From Laburnicola sp. R22_1 (Eukaryota > Ascomycota > Dothideomycetes > Pleosporales > Didymosphaeriaceae): DNA of 64,000 bases. Below the pieces are notes generated by a model that saw only the letters and a program-made list of their open reading frames with translations, was not told the DNA's origin and searched no databases. The first letter of the stretch is position 1. Every line of letters begins with the position of its first letter. The DNA lies in contig JACONQ010000013.1 in the NCBI GenBank assembly GCA_014281115.1, positions 1,664,501-1,728,500 on the forward strand, written 5' to 3'. Shown piece after piece: positions 55,641-64,000 of the stretch. Position numbers and translations under genes: made by a program.

Positions 55641-55700
55641 TTTTTAAAATAAAAGTCTTTATTATTTTATTTCTAAGTAGATTAAATTAACACTATATAT
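55641..55700 (-). repeat. Dispersed AT-block repeat, copy 7 (inverted, partial)
   Basis: Reverse-oriented 5' module (AATAAAAGTCTTTATTATTT, then AGTAGATTAAATTAACAC). Confidence 0.6.
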
Positions 55701-55795
55701 TATTAAATTAACTATTTAAAGGTAGCATAATAAAGGCTTTTATCTTATATAATATAATAAAACAATAGAGCCCTTAGTAATTAAAAAGAGTGTAC
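55700..55795 (+). repeat. Dispersed AT-block repeat, copy 8
   Basis: Forward copy abutting copy 7 head to head: TATTAAATTAACTATTTAAA, AAAGGCTTTTATCTTA, GAGCCCTTAGTAATTAAAAA. Confidence 0.7.
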
Positions 55796-55936
55796 AAAGA
55801 ATAAAGCACTTATATTTCTTAGTAGTATAAAAAAATAGTGAATAATTAAAATAACCTAAATAAAATAAACTTAAAAAAGCTAAAGTTATAAAAATTTATT
55901 TAGCTAATAGTAACTTATAATTAACATAGTTGTAAG

Positions 55937-56855
55937 TTAGTAGGTATAGCTAACAGCCTTAGGCGACACAGGTCCCGTCTGCCACTGCTGCGCCTTGAAC
56001 GACCAACTTGGCACCGTGTCGCAATGCGTCCATCTGCCTAATCGCCATTTAACCGGGAGAGCTTGTCTTTGTGCATACTCATCATCAACCTCTTGACGAT
56101 ATGGTTCCACTTCGACTATGGCTTTCATCTCGGCAGGACGGAGCCTGAACACGATAGATGCCGCTAGTCTCCGTGTGTATCAGCGCCTTGGAAACCGCTC
56201 GATGTGCTGTTGTATCCACGAGTAACTTACCTGATCGTTATCAGAATCTGCGTTGCCGCGGGTCCCAAGGATGAAGAGCCGCATCGAGATTCTCCGTCAT
56301 CACTTGGTCCCAGACCACCAGGAGTAACAAGCGTTTCGCAAACAACAAGCACGTCAACTCAGCAATATACGATTCCGCATTTTCCCGTCGCGCCACCACC
56401 ATCTTGCAGCTGAACAACGAGAGAGCACCATTAGGATCAACTGATACGATAACGCGGCCCATGTACGACGCATCGATTTCCAAACCCTTGCCGACTTTTG
56501 CTTCCAGCGTAGCTTCCAGTACTCTCCACTCTCCACTGGGTCCAATCAATAACGCCCGGGCCTCAACAGAGATATACCGAACACTTAAGTCGTGGCGGTA
56601 GTAAAGCAAGACCGTGGAGATTACGGTGAACTCTAATAGACTACTCACCGGGTCCAGACACTGAACAACAGAACAAGTCCATGTCTCGCATGCCCTTGGT
56701 GCCGTGACATGGCTCTTTGAATCTACGAAACACGGGATCAGTTCAGTCCGTGTTCGCTTCAACGAACCGGAATCAAAGAGCGTTATGCATGACCAGCAGT
56801 TGAAGACCAGAGAATGACTGCTGCATCTGTCGACTACAACCCAGTGGAAGCACAT
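55937..56855 (-). pseudogene. Hypothetical gene with premature stops beside the AT block
   Basis: On the minus strand a 205-codon frame from ATG 56855 includes GEWRVLEATLEAKVGKGLEI and AELTCLLFAKRLLLLVVWDQ. It ends in two successive stops (TGA TAA, 56243-56238) just before a consensus donor CAG/GTAAGT (56230-56225). A consensus acceptor at 56166-56164 opens a second frame (FRLRPAEMKAIVEVEPYRQE) that runs to 55937. The splice would preserve phase if the two stops were CGA and CAA, each a C-to-T change, so RIP leaking from block 2 may have broken this gene. No family recognised. The frame starts only 15 bp past the stop of the neighbouring dehydrogenase gene, which makes the start doubtful. Confidence 0.3.
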
Positions 56856-56869
56856 CCATAGTGTTGCAA

Positions 56870-58027
56870 TTACAAGATCTTCGCCTTTCCTCCTGAAGCA
56901 TCGACCACGCTTCCACTAATCCACTATGAAGAGTTAGCACTCAAGTCTACACGTTGCGGCTCACCAGCACTTACTCTCGCTTTCCCGCTGACAAGCAGGC
57001 CTACCACACCCGCAACGTCTTCCACTTCTCCAATGTGGTTCCCAACGGCCACCTCTGCAGCATCGGACGTTGTGAGCTTGTCTCGAATCTCGGGCGGTAT
57101 TTTGCTGTAGGCTTCCGTTTTGGTGAAGCCGACGCTTACTGAATTGAAAGTCGTGCCTTCCATGCCGGGTCGGGTACCCAGCTCATCAGCCCACTTCCTA
57201 CAGACATTAGTACCATGTCTCTCTTTTGGAATTTCCAAGCCGACGAAGAGTGAAATACCTCATCAAGCACTCCAGTGCAGCTTTCGTTGCTGCATAGACA
57301 GCCCTACTCTCACATCAGTCCAGTATCCAAGTACCATCTCCACATGTCAAAAGTCTTACCCACCGTCTGGTCTCCTCGCTCTAACACCTTCGCTACTAAT
57401 CGCAACCACCCTCCCCTCCCTCCTAAAGACTCCTTCCCTCAGGAAGCTCTCCACCAGCATCACCGAAAACCTAATGTTCCCAGCCATCGCCCAATCCACT
57501 ACCTCGTCCGTTACACTCCCCTCGCCCATCTTCGCGAGCGTCGTGACTGCGGCATTGAAGATTACGATGTCGGCCTTTCCGTCGAAGGATGTGGAGAGGG
57601 CGTGTATAATGGGAGTGATGGCACCGGAGGAGCTGGGAAGGCAGATATTAGCAGCGACGCCAATAAGTTTGGGGCCTGTGGTGTTAGAAGAGGAGTAGAG
57701 GGAGGTGATGGATTGCGCGAGGGTGTCGAAGAGAGCTGCGGATTCGGGAGTAGAGTAAGTGCCTACGATTGAAGCGCCGCGGGTCGCGAGCTCGATGCAG
57801 ATGGCGCGACCGATGCCTTTTGTTGCTCCGCTGTTGCGATATTAGGTCCATGTTGCGATTGACTGGGTTGGAGTATCGAGGACCGCAGGTTCCGTGATGC
57901 ATGGGCATTACATGCACAGTATGCAGTCCCAACATACGTACGTTACTAAAGCGACTTTGCCCTTCAAGTCTTGCTCTTGTATCTTGAAGGATGTTGTGAG
58001 AAGTGGAGCGCCTGGAGTATCCATCAT
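56870..58027 (-). CDS. Short-chain dehydrogenase/reductase
   Basis: Classical SDR (Rossmann-fold NAD(P)-dependent oxidoreductase). Exons 58027-57942, 57830-57360, 57303-57259, 57197-56975 and 56923-56870 give 292 residues in a continuous frame. Cofactor motif TGATKGIG (29-36), IVIFNAAV (the NAG-type motif), catalytic Ser in VAISSEGVRA (174-175), YAATK with Tyr189 and Lys193, then C-terminal WADELGTRPGMEGTTFNSVS and RWISGSVVDASGGKAKIL. Splicing is needed to reach the normal C-terminus: reading through the last intron gives an aberrant tail. Substrate unknown. It sits between AT-rich blocks but shows no RIP-type stops. Confidence 0.87.
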
Positions 58028-58224
58028 AGCCAGCCACTATCGTTTGACGCTACTGTCTCCAGTCAGGAAGAAGAACAATGAGTTGGGCGTTGAAAGGGGG
58101 GGGGGGGGTTACAACTAATAAGTACTGCTCGATGCTCTCGCTTCAATGCTTGGGAACTTGATCTTATTGTGCCCCTCATGTTCGCTCCTTCCCCACACGG
58201 ACGGACCCCACAATGCACATTTTC
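58028..58224. other. Upstream region of the dehydrogenase gene
   Basis: Contains a G homopolymer of about 12 at 58097-58108; otherwise nothing seen. Confidence 0.4.
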
Positions 58225-58508
58225 AGGCCCTGCCTGGTTGCTCCGTTTCGAGCTCCGTTTCCGACTGCCCTGCTCCCTATTATATGATCCCTTAGCTAAG
58301 CTCTGTTTTTGCCTTTGTTTATGCACTACTACGCCTAACTTAGGAAAGCTACTGCTAAACTTATATAGGGATTATAAGTAAAACAAAGCCTTTAGATTCT
58401 CTACTACTATTAGCTCGTCTAGTTAAAAAACAGAGCTCTTAGCAACTACGCCCTGCCAGCAGGTTAAAAATCCAAAGTCAAAAACAGAGAGGGAACCAGG
58501 CAGGGCCT
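58225..58508. mobile_element. MITE-like element with 15-bp inverted termini
   Basis: AGGCCCTGCCTGGTT at 58225-58239 is repeated inverted at 58494-58508. The 284 bp between are AT-rich in the centre with no coding capacity, and both subterminal regions share CTCTGTTTTTG-like sequence in inverted orientation. I found no clear target-site duplication, so the family is undetermined. Confidence 0.6.
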
Positions 58509-58743
58509 CAATTAACAGGTCCACGGGTGGAAGAGTTCACACGTATGTACCTGCATACATCTAATGCTGCTGTTCAGTTCCATCTCGCTCTAAATTGTTG
58601 AACACATCGCGTGCACTCCAGGCACCCTATGCCGAACGAGTATAGCAACTCAACCCCACAGTGAGAATGTTCCAAGCTTGAGAAAAAAAGCAATTGTACG
58701 TGAGCTAGAAACTCCAATACAAATGTCGAGCATCTGCGATATA

Positions 58744-58777
58744 TGCATGGGCGAGGGCTCCAGGGCTCGCCCATGCA
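58744..58777. repeat. Perfect 12-bp inverted repeat, 10-nt loop
   Basis: TGCATGGGCGAG (58744-58755) and CTCGCCCATGCA (58766-58777) flank GGCTCCAGGG. GC-rich hairpin potential in an otherwise gene-less stretch upstream of tRNA-Arg. Confidence 0.8.
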
Positions 58778-59025
58778 CACGTGATCTCAGCTCCCCGCGC
58801 CACAGCCACAAAAACCCCACGTCGCCGTCCCACAAGCCCACCAAGGACCTCTGACGTGTCCAACTAGACCGCACCACCTCAAAGCCTGCATCGCACACAC
58901 TGGAATCCCCCTCAGCCCGCTTTACCGCATTCCAAACTATCTTTTGAAATTATTTACCTACATTTTTTATTTGTCAATTTCAGAAATCTGTTAAATTCTT
59001 CGGATTCAGCATCGAGTCTAAGCCA

Positions 59026-59195
59026 GCCTCACTGGCGCAATGGTGCGTATCCCTCATCCCCCAACGCTCACGAAAATATCGTGAACTAACATCTATCATA
59101 GGTAGCGCGTTGGACTTCTATACGAGTGATCTGTGGTGCATGCTGCGGGTTATGGTGATATCCAAAGGCTGTGGGTTCGAGCCCCACGTGAGGTG
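59026..59195 (+). tRNA. tRNA-Arg(UCU) with canonical intron plus a D-loop insertion
   Basis: Without the insertion (59043-59101) and the canonical 39-nt intron (59121-59159, after position 37) the gene folds perfectly. Acceptor GCCTCAC/GTGAGGT (first pair G-U), D stem GCGC/GCGC around AATGGTA, anticodon stem TTGGA/TCCAA with loop CTTCTAA (anticodon TCT), T arm GTGGG TTCGAGC CCCAC. Box A TGGCGCAATGG (59033-59043) and box B GGTTCGAGCCC are intact. Two T runs (59196-59200, 59202-59211) provide Pol III termination. Arg(UCU) rather than Ile(UAU) is chosen because only that register gives a 7-nt loop and full stem. Confidence 0.88.
59043..59101 (+). other. 59-nt spliceosomal-intron-like insertion in tRNA D-loop
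   Basis: Interrupts the D-loop between AATG and GTAGCGCG. It begins GTGCGT, has a branch-site sequence CTAAC at 59086-59090 (branch A 12 nt before the end) and ends ATCATAG. These are the same signals as in the protein-gene introns of this window, and its length matches them. A 3-bp GGT lies at both edges (59042-59044 and 59101-59103), so insertion with a short duplication is also possible. It has a small internal hairpin (TCACG/CGTGA). Confidence 0.85.
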
Positions 59196-59211
59196 TTTTT
59201 ATTTTTTTTTT
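59196..59211 (+). terminator. Pol III T-run terminator of tRNA-Arg
   Basis: T5 and T10 runs directly after the mature 3' end. Confidence 0.85.
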
Positions 59212-59602
59212 GGTTCTGTAGCTTTTTTTTCACTTCCCTGCTAGGATAAAAGAATGGAGGTAGGATGCATGTAGTGGGTATTTTTATAGCCTTGTAGTTA
59301 GTGGTGTAGGCACACAATTTGTGTAGAGTAGTATATCTAGATTATAGAAAAGTATATAATAAAGTTTGTTGTAGACATTCTTAGAGATGTTTATAACCAT
59401 GTATCGCTCGATTTTTTGCAATAGCTGTGCTCTTAAATCTATTTAAGCTGGCGATAGGTACCGTAGTGCATAGGTAGATTATAATAGAAACGCCTCGAAA
59501 AATTTGAATCCCATAAGAACCCGGCTATGCAGATAGAACACTAATGATAATTACACAAAAAAACGTGTCCAAGCCAGCGATGCAGTTCCTTTACCATCCC
59601 AA
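59212..59602. other. Intergenic
   Basis: AT-leaning spacer between tRNA-Arg and the 3' end of the transporter gene; nothing recognised. Confidence 0.45.
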
Positions 59603-61368
59603 TTACCGAATGCCACCTGACGCCTCGGGGACATATCCTGGCGTCACCGGCTCAGTAGCACTCTCATTTCTCTGTGCTTCTGGCACCCTCGCCTCCTGCT
59701 TTTTATTGATGTTCCTCGCCCCAGGCGTCAAATATGTGCTATCCAAGTTGGGCAATTCGTCACCCTCAGGCGGCGTCCAGTGCTTGCTCTTGATAGGGTT
59801 CACCCTCAAAATGTACATAGTGTCAATCTCTTCCAGCGACCTGCCGTGGCTCTCGCACACGAAAAAGTACACGACCGCCGCACCCGTGAAGCAGCATGTG
59901 GCAAAAACGTATCCATAGTAATCAATCGCGCCAGTGATGTACGGCGTGAAGAAGGAGATGAGGAAATTCCACACCCAGTTGGATGCCGTAGCAAGAGCCA
60001 TGCACTTTGCGCGGTAGCGCGAGGGGTAAATCTCTCCGACTACGGCCCATACAATGGGCCTCCACGTCATAGCGAATCCAGCGATGAAGAGGCAGGTGAA
60101 GACGATCATTGCGTAGCCCACGCTCGCGGTATCTTGTAGATCGACGGGATCAAGAGCAAAGTGGCCGAGCGACGCGAATACCATGAAGCACATGAACATC
60201 CACAGTCCTCCGACGATGAGCGAGGGACGTCGACCATATCTTTCGACAATGTAGAGGCCAGGGAATGCGGTGCCAAAGGTCACACCGCCGAGGATGATGG
60301 AGGTGACGAACGAGTTGGGCAGACCGACTGACCGGAAAATGGTGGTGCCGTAGTAGAAATAAAAGTTGGCGCCGGTAAGCTGTTGCAGAGCTTGGAGTGC
60401 AATGCCTAGCAAGGTACGGTATGCCATGCGTGGTCCGGTGAAGATTTCGTACCACGGGTGCTTTCCTCCACCTGCGCGCTCAGCGTCAAGCTTGTTCTTG
60501 ATTTCACGCTCGACCTCGGGATGATTTTCTGGAACGCCGTAACTGAGCGCGATCGTCTTGCGGGCTTCCTCAATTTTCCCCTTGCGATACGCCCAGCGAG
60601 GTGATTCGCGTAGAGTGAGCATTCCGAAGCCCATGATAACCGGCCAAATGAACCCAAGAGCCATGCGGAGCCTCCAAGCGCGAGCACTCTGGTTGGATTC
60701 GGTGCCAAAGTTTATGCAGTATGCGGTGAAAATTCCTAGCGTAATGAAGAGTTGGTAGCAAGAGACGAGAGCGCCGCGGACGTATCGAGGGGCAGTCTCT
60801 GATTGATAGATGGGCGTCAGGACAGAGAGTGCTCCCACTCCGAGGCCTGCAACCCATCGACCAATAGCTACCTGATACCATTTTGTATCCACTGCAATTT
60901 GGACAATGACACCGACGCAGAAGATGATGCTCCAGAAACAGATGGAGTATTTGCGTCCAAACTTGTCGGCAACAGGCGCGGCGATCAAGGCACCCATCAA
61001 GGTTCCAATGGACAACTGCGAGGTGTTAATTATTCACTGCATTTGAAAAGTGGAGCTCTGACTGCTCGAACTTACCAAGGCGACAATTGTTCCGCTCCTG
61101 CCGTTCGTAAAAGCAGGCCTTCCAGTCTCCGGGTTGGTAGAGTCCGCGGACCTGTCCAGGAAATGGACATCTCCAGGAAGCCTGAAATCTGTCCTGTATC
61201 GTAACCGAATATGAAACCACCCATGGAGACCAGTACCGCCATGAATATAATCCGTGGTCGAAAGCGCTCTTTCATCCCGATCTGCCGTTCCTGTGGCCTT
61301 TTCTCGGGGTCTGCTGTCGAAGACGCCGGAGTTGAGAAAGAGCCCCGGAAGAGATCCATAATCGCCAT
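59603..61368 (-). CDS. MFS hexose-transporter-family protein, apparent frameshift
   Basis: Sugar-porter family, plasma membrane, 12 predicted spans. Exon 1 is 61368-61076 and exon 2 61015-59603 (intron 61075-61016). Exon 1 has the first span FMAVLVSMGGFIFGYDTGQI; exon 2 has GRWVAGLGVGALSVLTPIYQ, LRESPRWAYRKGKIEEARKT, QQLTGANFYFYYGTTIF, VGEIYPSRYRAKCMALATAS and ESHGRSLEEID. Inside exon 1 the frame changes: GQISGFLEM ends in one frame, HFLDRSADSTNPETGRPAFT continues in another, with the break at about 61160-61172. Exon lengths (293 + 1413) are one base short of a multiple of three, so one missing base restores a protein of about 569 residues. Either a recent pseudogene or a sequencing error. 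The residue pattern fits glucose/monosaccharide carriers. Confidence 0.82.
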
Positions 61369-62575
61369 GATGGGCGAGGATACCGTGCAAAAGTGTTACC
61401 TGTGGACCGGTATATACGGAAATCTGCGGTTTCGTGACACTGAACCTTTCTGCTCCCAGTCCGGGACCACCCACCCTTTTAAAGCGCATACATCACCGCT
61501 CCACCATCCTAAACCCACATGCCTTCGGTCTCGGCGACTTCGACCTTCCGCATCACAATAGATGTTCGCAGCCGACGTCATAACGTAACTGGCCCGTTCG
61601 CCGTTTCACCGGCCGCTAGCGACGCATGCAGCCTAGTTCGTAAAATTGGCGAAGGCCTGGATCCATCCAGTTGGCAACCGGCAGCAGAGCTCAGATCTTG
61701 CATCTTTGACGTCAAAGTACATCGTGTTTGCCTGTGCGTAGGCCGGCATCCAATCTTTTCGTGGTCATACAAGGGCACGCGCTAATCGAATTTTTTTCTG
61801 ATCCGAATATGCATGTGCCGTGGTCCGTCGAGATGGAGACAGCACGGCAAGCAACGGCGTAGCTAAGATAGCTAAGCAACAGCAAGGCGCTGATCAATGT
61901 GGGAGAAGCTTCAATCGTGGCCAGTAAGGTGATGCTAGTGGAGCCAAGGTGGAGTGTACCAGGCTGACCCGCTTTATTCTTTTAGGCTCTAATATCTGGA
62001 TCTCGGCGACGAAGAAGCGATGGGGGTTTCCCGTAATGCCGGGAGACAACGTGGGTGGCGTCAGCGTTAGAATGGCGGTCGGCTACACTGGATCAGACTG
62101 CGATGGTAAGTTCCTCTCAGGTCGCTTTTGTCATCGCAGGAATGCAAGAAAAACCCATCAACAAATAGCTTGACAGTTTGTTCTTCAACATTGTTCTTCA
62201 GCAAAGCTTGTAGCGTCCCTCTACAGTGTTATACAACCTCTAGGAAGGTATGTGTGTATGTTGAATACCTAGCTTACACGGGTTACGGGTGGCGTCGCCT
62301 TACTGCGTACGTGCCTTCCCAGTGTCCACTCAACCTTGAACGCCAAAGGCTCTTTCCATCCTTTCTTACGTTGGATTCCCACTGCATCGCAGATCTGCGC
62401 GTTTCTTATAATCAAAATCTGTGTTGATTTCGGCTTAGTGTCCTTGCATTGGTGTGAGACCCACGATTTTGCACCCTGAACGTTCGTTCCTAGGTGCATG
62501 CTAGTGCGGGTGTTTAGTCCCCCATTAGCGCGAGGGACTCTGAAACAATAACAATGACACAGTGATGGGGGATGA
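61369..62575. other. Transporter upstream region and gene-less DNA
   Basis: The first few hundred bases should be the transporter promoter. No coding signal in the rest. Confidence 0.45.
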
Positions 62576-64000
62576 GTAAGATGAGCGATCGCTGAGCGAA
62601 TGAGTGAGTAACAGGTGAGCGAGTAAAAAATGAGTTAGCTGAGCAACGCTCATTTTACTTATAAGTAAAAATTATAAAAATTAATAAAAAATATATATTT
62701 ATAAACTAGAAAAAAGCTCTATCTTTTATATATAAGGACCTTAGTAAGAACTATTATAGTTAATTTTTTATTTAGTGTTAAAGTTAAAATATTAAGGATA
62801 AGTACTGTAATAGTACTTGCTGGCCTCTCTGCTAAGCACGCCCTATTACCTCTCTTTTACACCCTATTTTCTTCTATTTACACCTTTTACCTTTCTAAAA
62901 GCGTCTTTTCTAGTTAGTGTTAGCGTAGTAGTTAGCGTAGGCCTATGCCCTATACTACTCTCTATATAAAACAGGGCCTCTTATATTCCTTTCTTATTTA
63001 CTATCTTAAAATAGTAACATATTCTATTAGTAGCCTAGACAGATTAGTTCACTAAATAGTTTTTCTTAGCAACTTTAAGGTCTCTTATAACTTATTATAA
63101 AACACTACTAACGTTACTTTATAGTAACTTATAATATACTAAGTTACTATTTAATCTACTTTTTATCTTATATAGTCTTTTTACGCAGCTATAGTAGCTA
63201 TATAAAGCTAAGAAGTCTTTCTTAGTAGTATAAACTTATAATAAGACTTTTTATAATATATAATATATTATCTACTATACTATATATAGGTAATATATAG
63301 TATACTTATTATAATATATAGTAAAGCATACTATATCTTAAGTAGTACTTTATTTAATTTTTAGTTACTAAGTGCGTACTATTATAAGATAAAGTTAACC
63401 TATTATTTCTAGCCTTATAGTAATCTATAATAAAATTACTCTAATTTACTATTAACACTATCTAAAAATAAGTTACTAAGAGTAATATCTAACTTTTCCT
63501 CTATCTCTTTATTTATCTAATAGGTTCTTGCGTTGTGTCTAGACTCTCTACACCTCCTATAGCAGCGTTATATTAAGGGACCTACCTTTTCCTTACTACT
63601 ATCTTGCGCTCTTTTTAATAACTTTATCCTAATAGAAGGGCTTTCTACTTCTAAATCTACTTCCTAAGTAAAGCCTAGCGTCCTACCTTTTTAAATGTGC
63701 TTTCTTTTACGCGTTTTTCGCTTTATTAGAATCTTAATTTACTCTTTAAGTTCCTTAATATAGGTCTTTTAAAGTACACTATAATAGAGTATAAGTTTAG
63801 CACCTTTTATAAGCTATAAGTAGCTTAATTTAGTATTAGGTAGAGACTAAATAAAAGAGTTGCATATAAGCTTTAACTAGAATCTAAACTTAAGGGTATT
63901 ACTTAGAGTCCTAGCTTACTATAGTGTATCTAGTAGGGTACCTTAAGGTAGAGTGTAAATATATATATTAAGGCAATTTACTACTACTAATATATTTAAA
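62576..64000. repeat. AT-rich, RIP-degenerated block 3 (runs off right edge)
   Basis: Begins with short GAGTGA/GAGCGA-type runs (about 62570-62645) and turns into AT-rich sequence with scarce CpG and stops in all frames, continuing to the window end. No protein similarity can be read; presumably old transposon sequence. Confidence 0.8.

Larger units (their letters stand above)
53715..55936. repeat. AT-rich, RIP-degenerated repeat block 2
   Basis: About 2.2 kb of extremely AT-rich sequence with stops in all frames, interrupted by a short GC-balanced patch at about 53930-53990. Carries most copies of the dispersed repeat family in both orientations, and a RIP-altered copy (54995-55100) of the repeat at 36149-36254. 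Confidence 0.87.

Noticed and set aside
59026..59195. Reading the tRNA as Ile(UAU)
   Set aside because: The anticodon loop would then not have seven bases between the paired TTGGA and TCCAA stems; UCU (Arg) fits exactly.
46912..61368. A quinate-utilisation gene cluster (regulator, QutR-like, dehydrogenase, transporter)
   Set aside because: The transporter looks like a hexose carrier, the dehydrogenase is a generic SDR, and no dedicated quinate enzyme is present; AT-rich repeat blocks separate the genes.
42430..64000. CRISPR arrays or centromere in the AT-rich blocks
   Set aside because: No regularly spaced identical repeats; CRISPR is not expected in a fungus, and the blocks are short and explained by RIP-degraded repeats.

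Overview
The window comes from a filamentous ascomycete (Pezizomycotina), most likely a Dothideomycete; the class is an inference from gene content and intron style, not from a search. The genes have short GT-AG introns (about 46-90 nt) with CTAAC-type branch sites. Gene-bearing DNA of balanced composition alternates sharply with AT-rich blocks nearly free of CpG. Where an AT-block sequence can be compared with a cleaner copy elsewhere in the window, the differences are almost all C-to-T and G-to-A, the signature of repeat-induced point mutation (RIP).

Left part (1-8.2 kb): the 5' part of an alanine-glyoxylate aminotransferase gene (AGX1) runs off the left edge. A 2.1 kb pogo/Fot1-type DNA transposon follows, with 49-bp inverted repeats and TA duplications, killed by six stops and two D-to-N changes at catalytic sites. 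A 0.7 kb palindromic foldback element lies 22 bp further on. Then come a 19-bp minisatellite, a broken IFI6-like gene, a small kinase-like gene and an LTR remnant.

Core (8.2-42.1 kb): mostly housekeeping genes, often in divergent pairs. They are a CaMKK/Sak1-type protein kinase, GPI10 (GPI mannosyltransferase III), a disordered acidic fungal protein, SIW14 (inositol pyrophosphate phosphatase type), a Zn2Cys6 regulator, a broken dimeric alpha/beta-barrel gene, a secreted GH92 mannosidase, tRNA-Pro(CGG), a small probably mitochondrial protein, a decayed dipeptidyl-peptidase III gene, FOL3 (dihydrofolate synthetase), a disordered fungal protein, an SLC25 mitochondrial carrier, a small membrane-anchored protein and GLR1 (glutathione reductase with an optional mitochondrial presequence).

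Right part (42.4-64 kb): AT-rich blocks at 42.4-43.2, 53.7-55.9 and 62.6-64 kb; the first two share a dispersed repeat in at least seven copies. Between them are a seven-exon Zn2Cys6 transcription factor, a QutR-like protein related to the C-terminal half of AROM, an RIP-damaged hypothetical gene, a short-chain dehydrogenase, a MITE-like element, a tRNA-Arg(UCU) gene and a hexose-transporter-family gene with an apparent one-base frameshift. A Zn2Cys6 factor next to a QutR-like protein recalls quinate-utilisation control, but none of the quinate catabolic enzymes is present, so this is only a hint.

The most unusual feature is the tRNA-Arg(UCU) gene at 59,026-59,195. Besides the normal intron after position 37, its D-loop carries a 59-nt insertion with every hallmark of a spliceosomal intron (GTGCGT, CTAAC, CATAG). 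Removing both insertions gives a perfectly paired tRNA.
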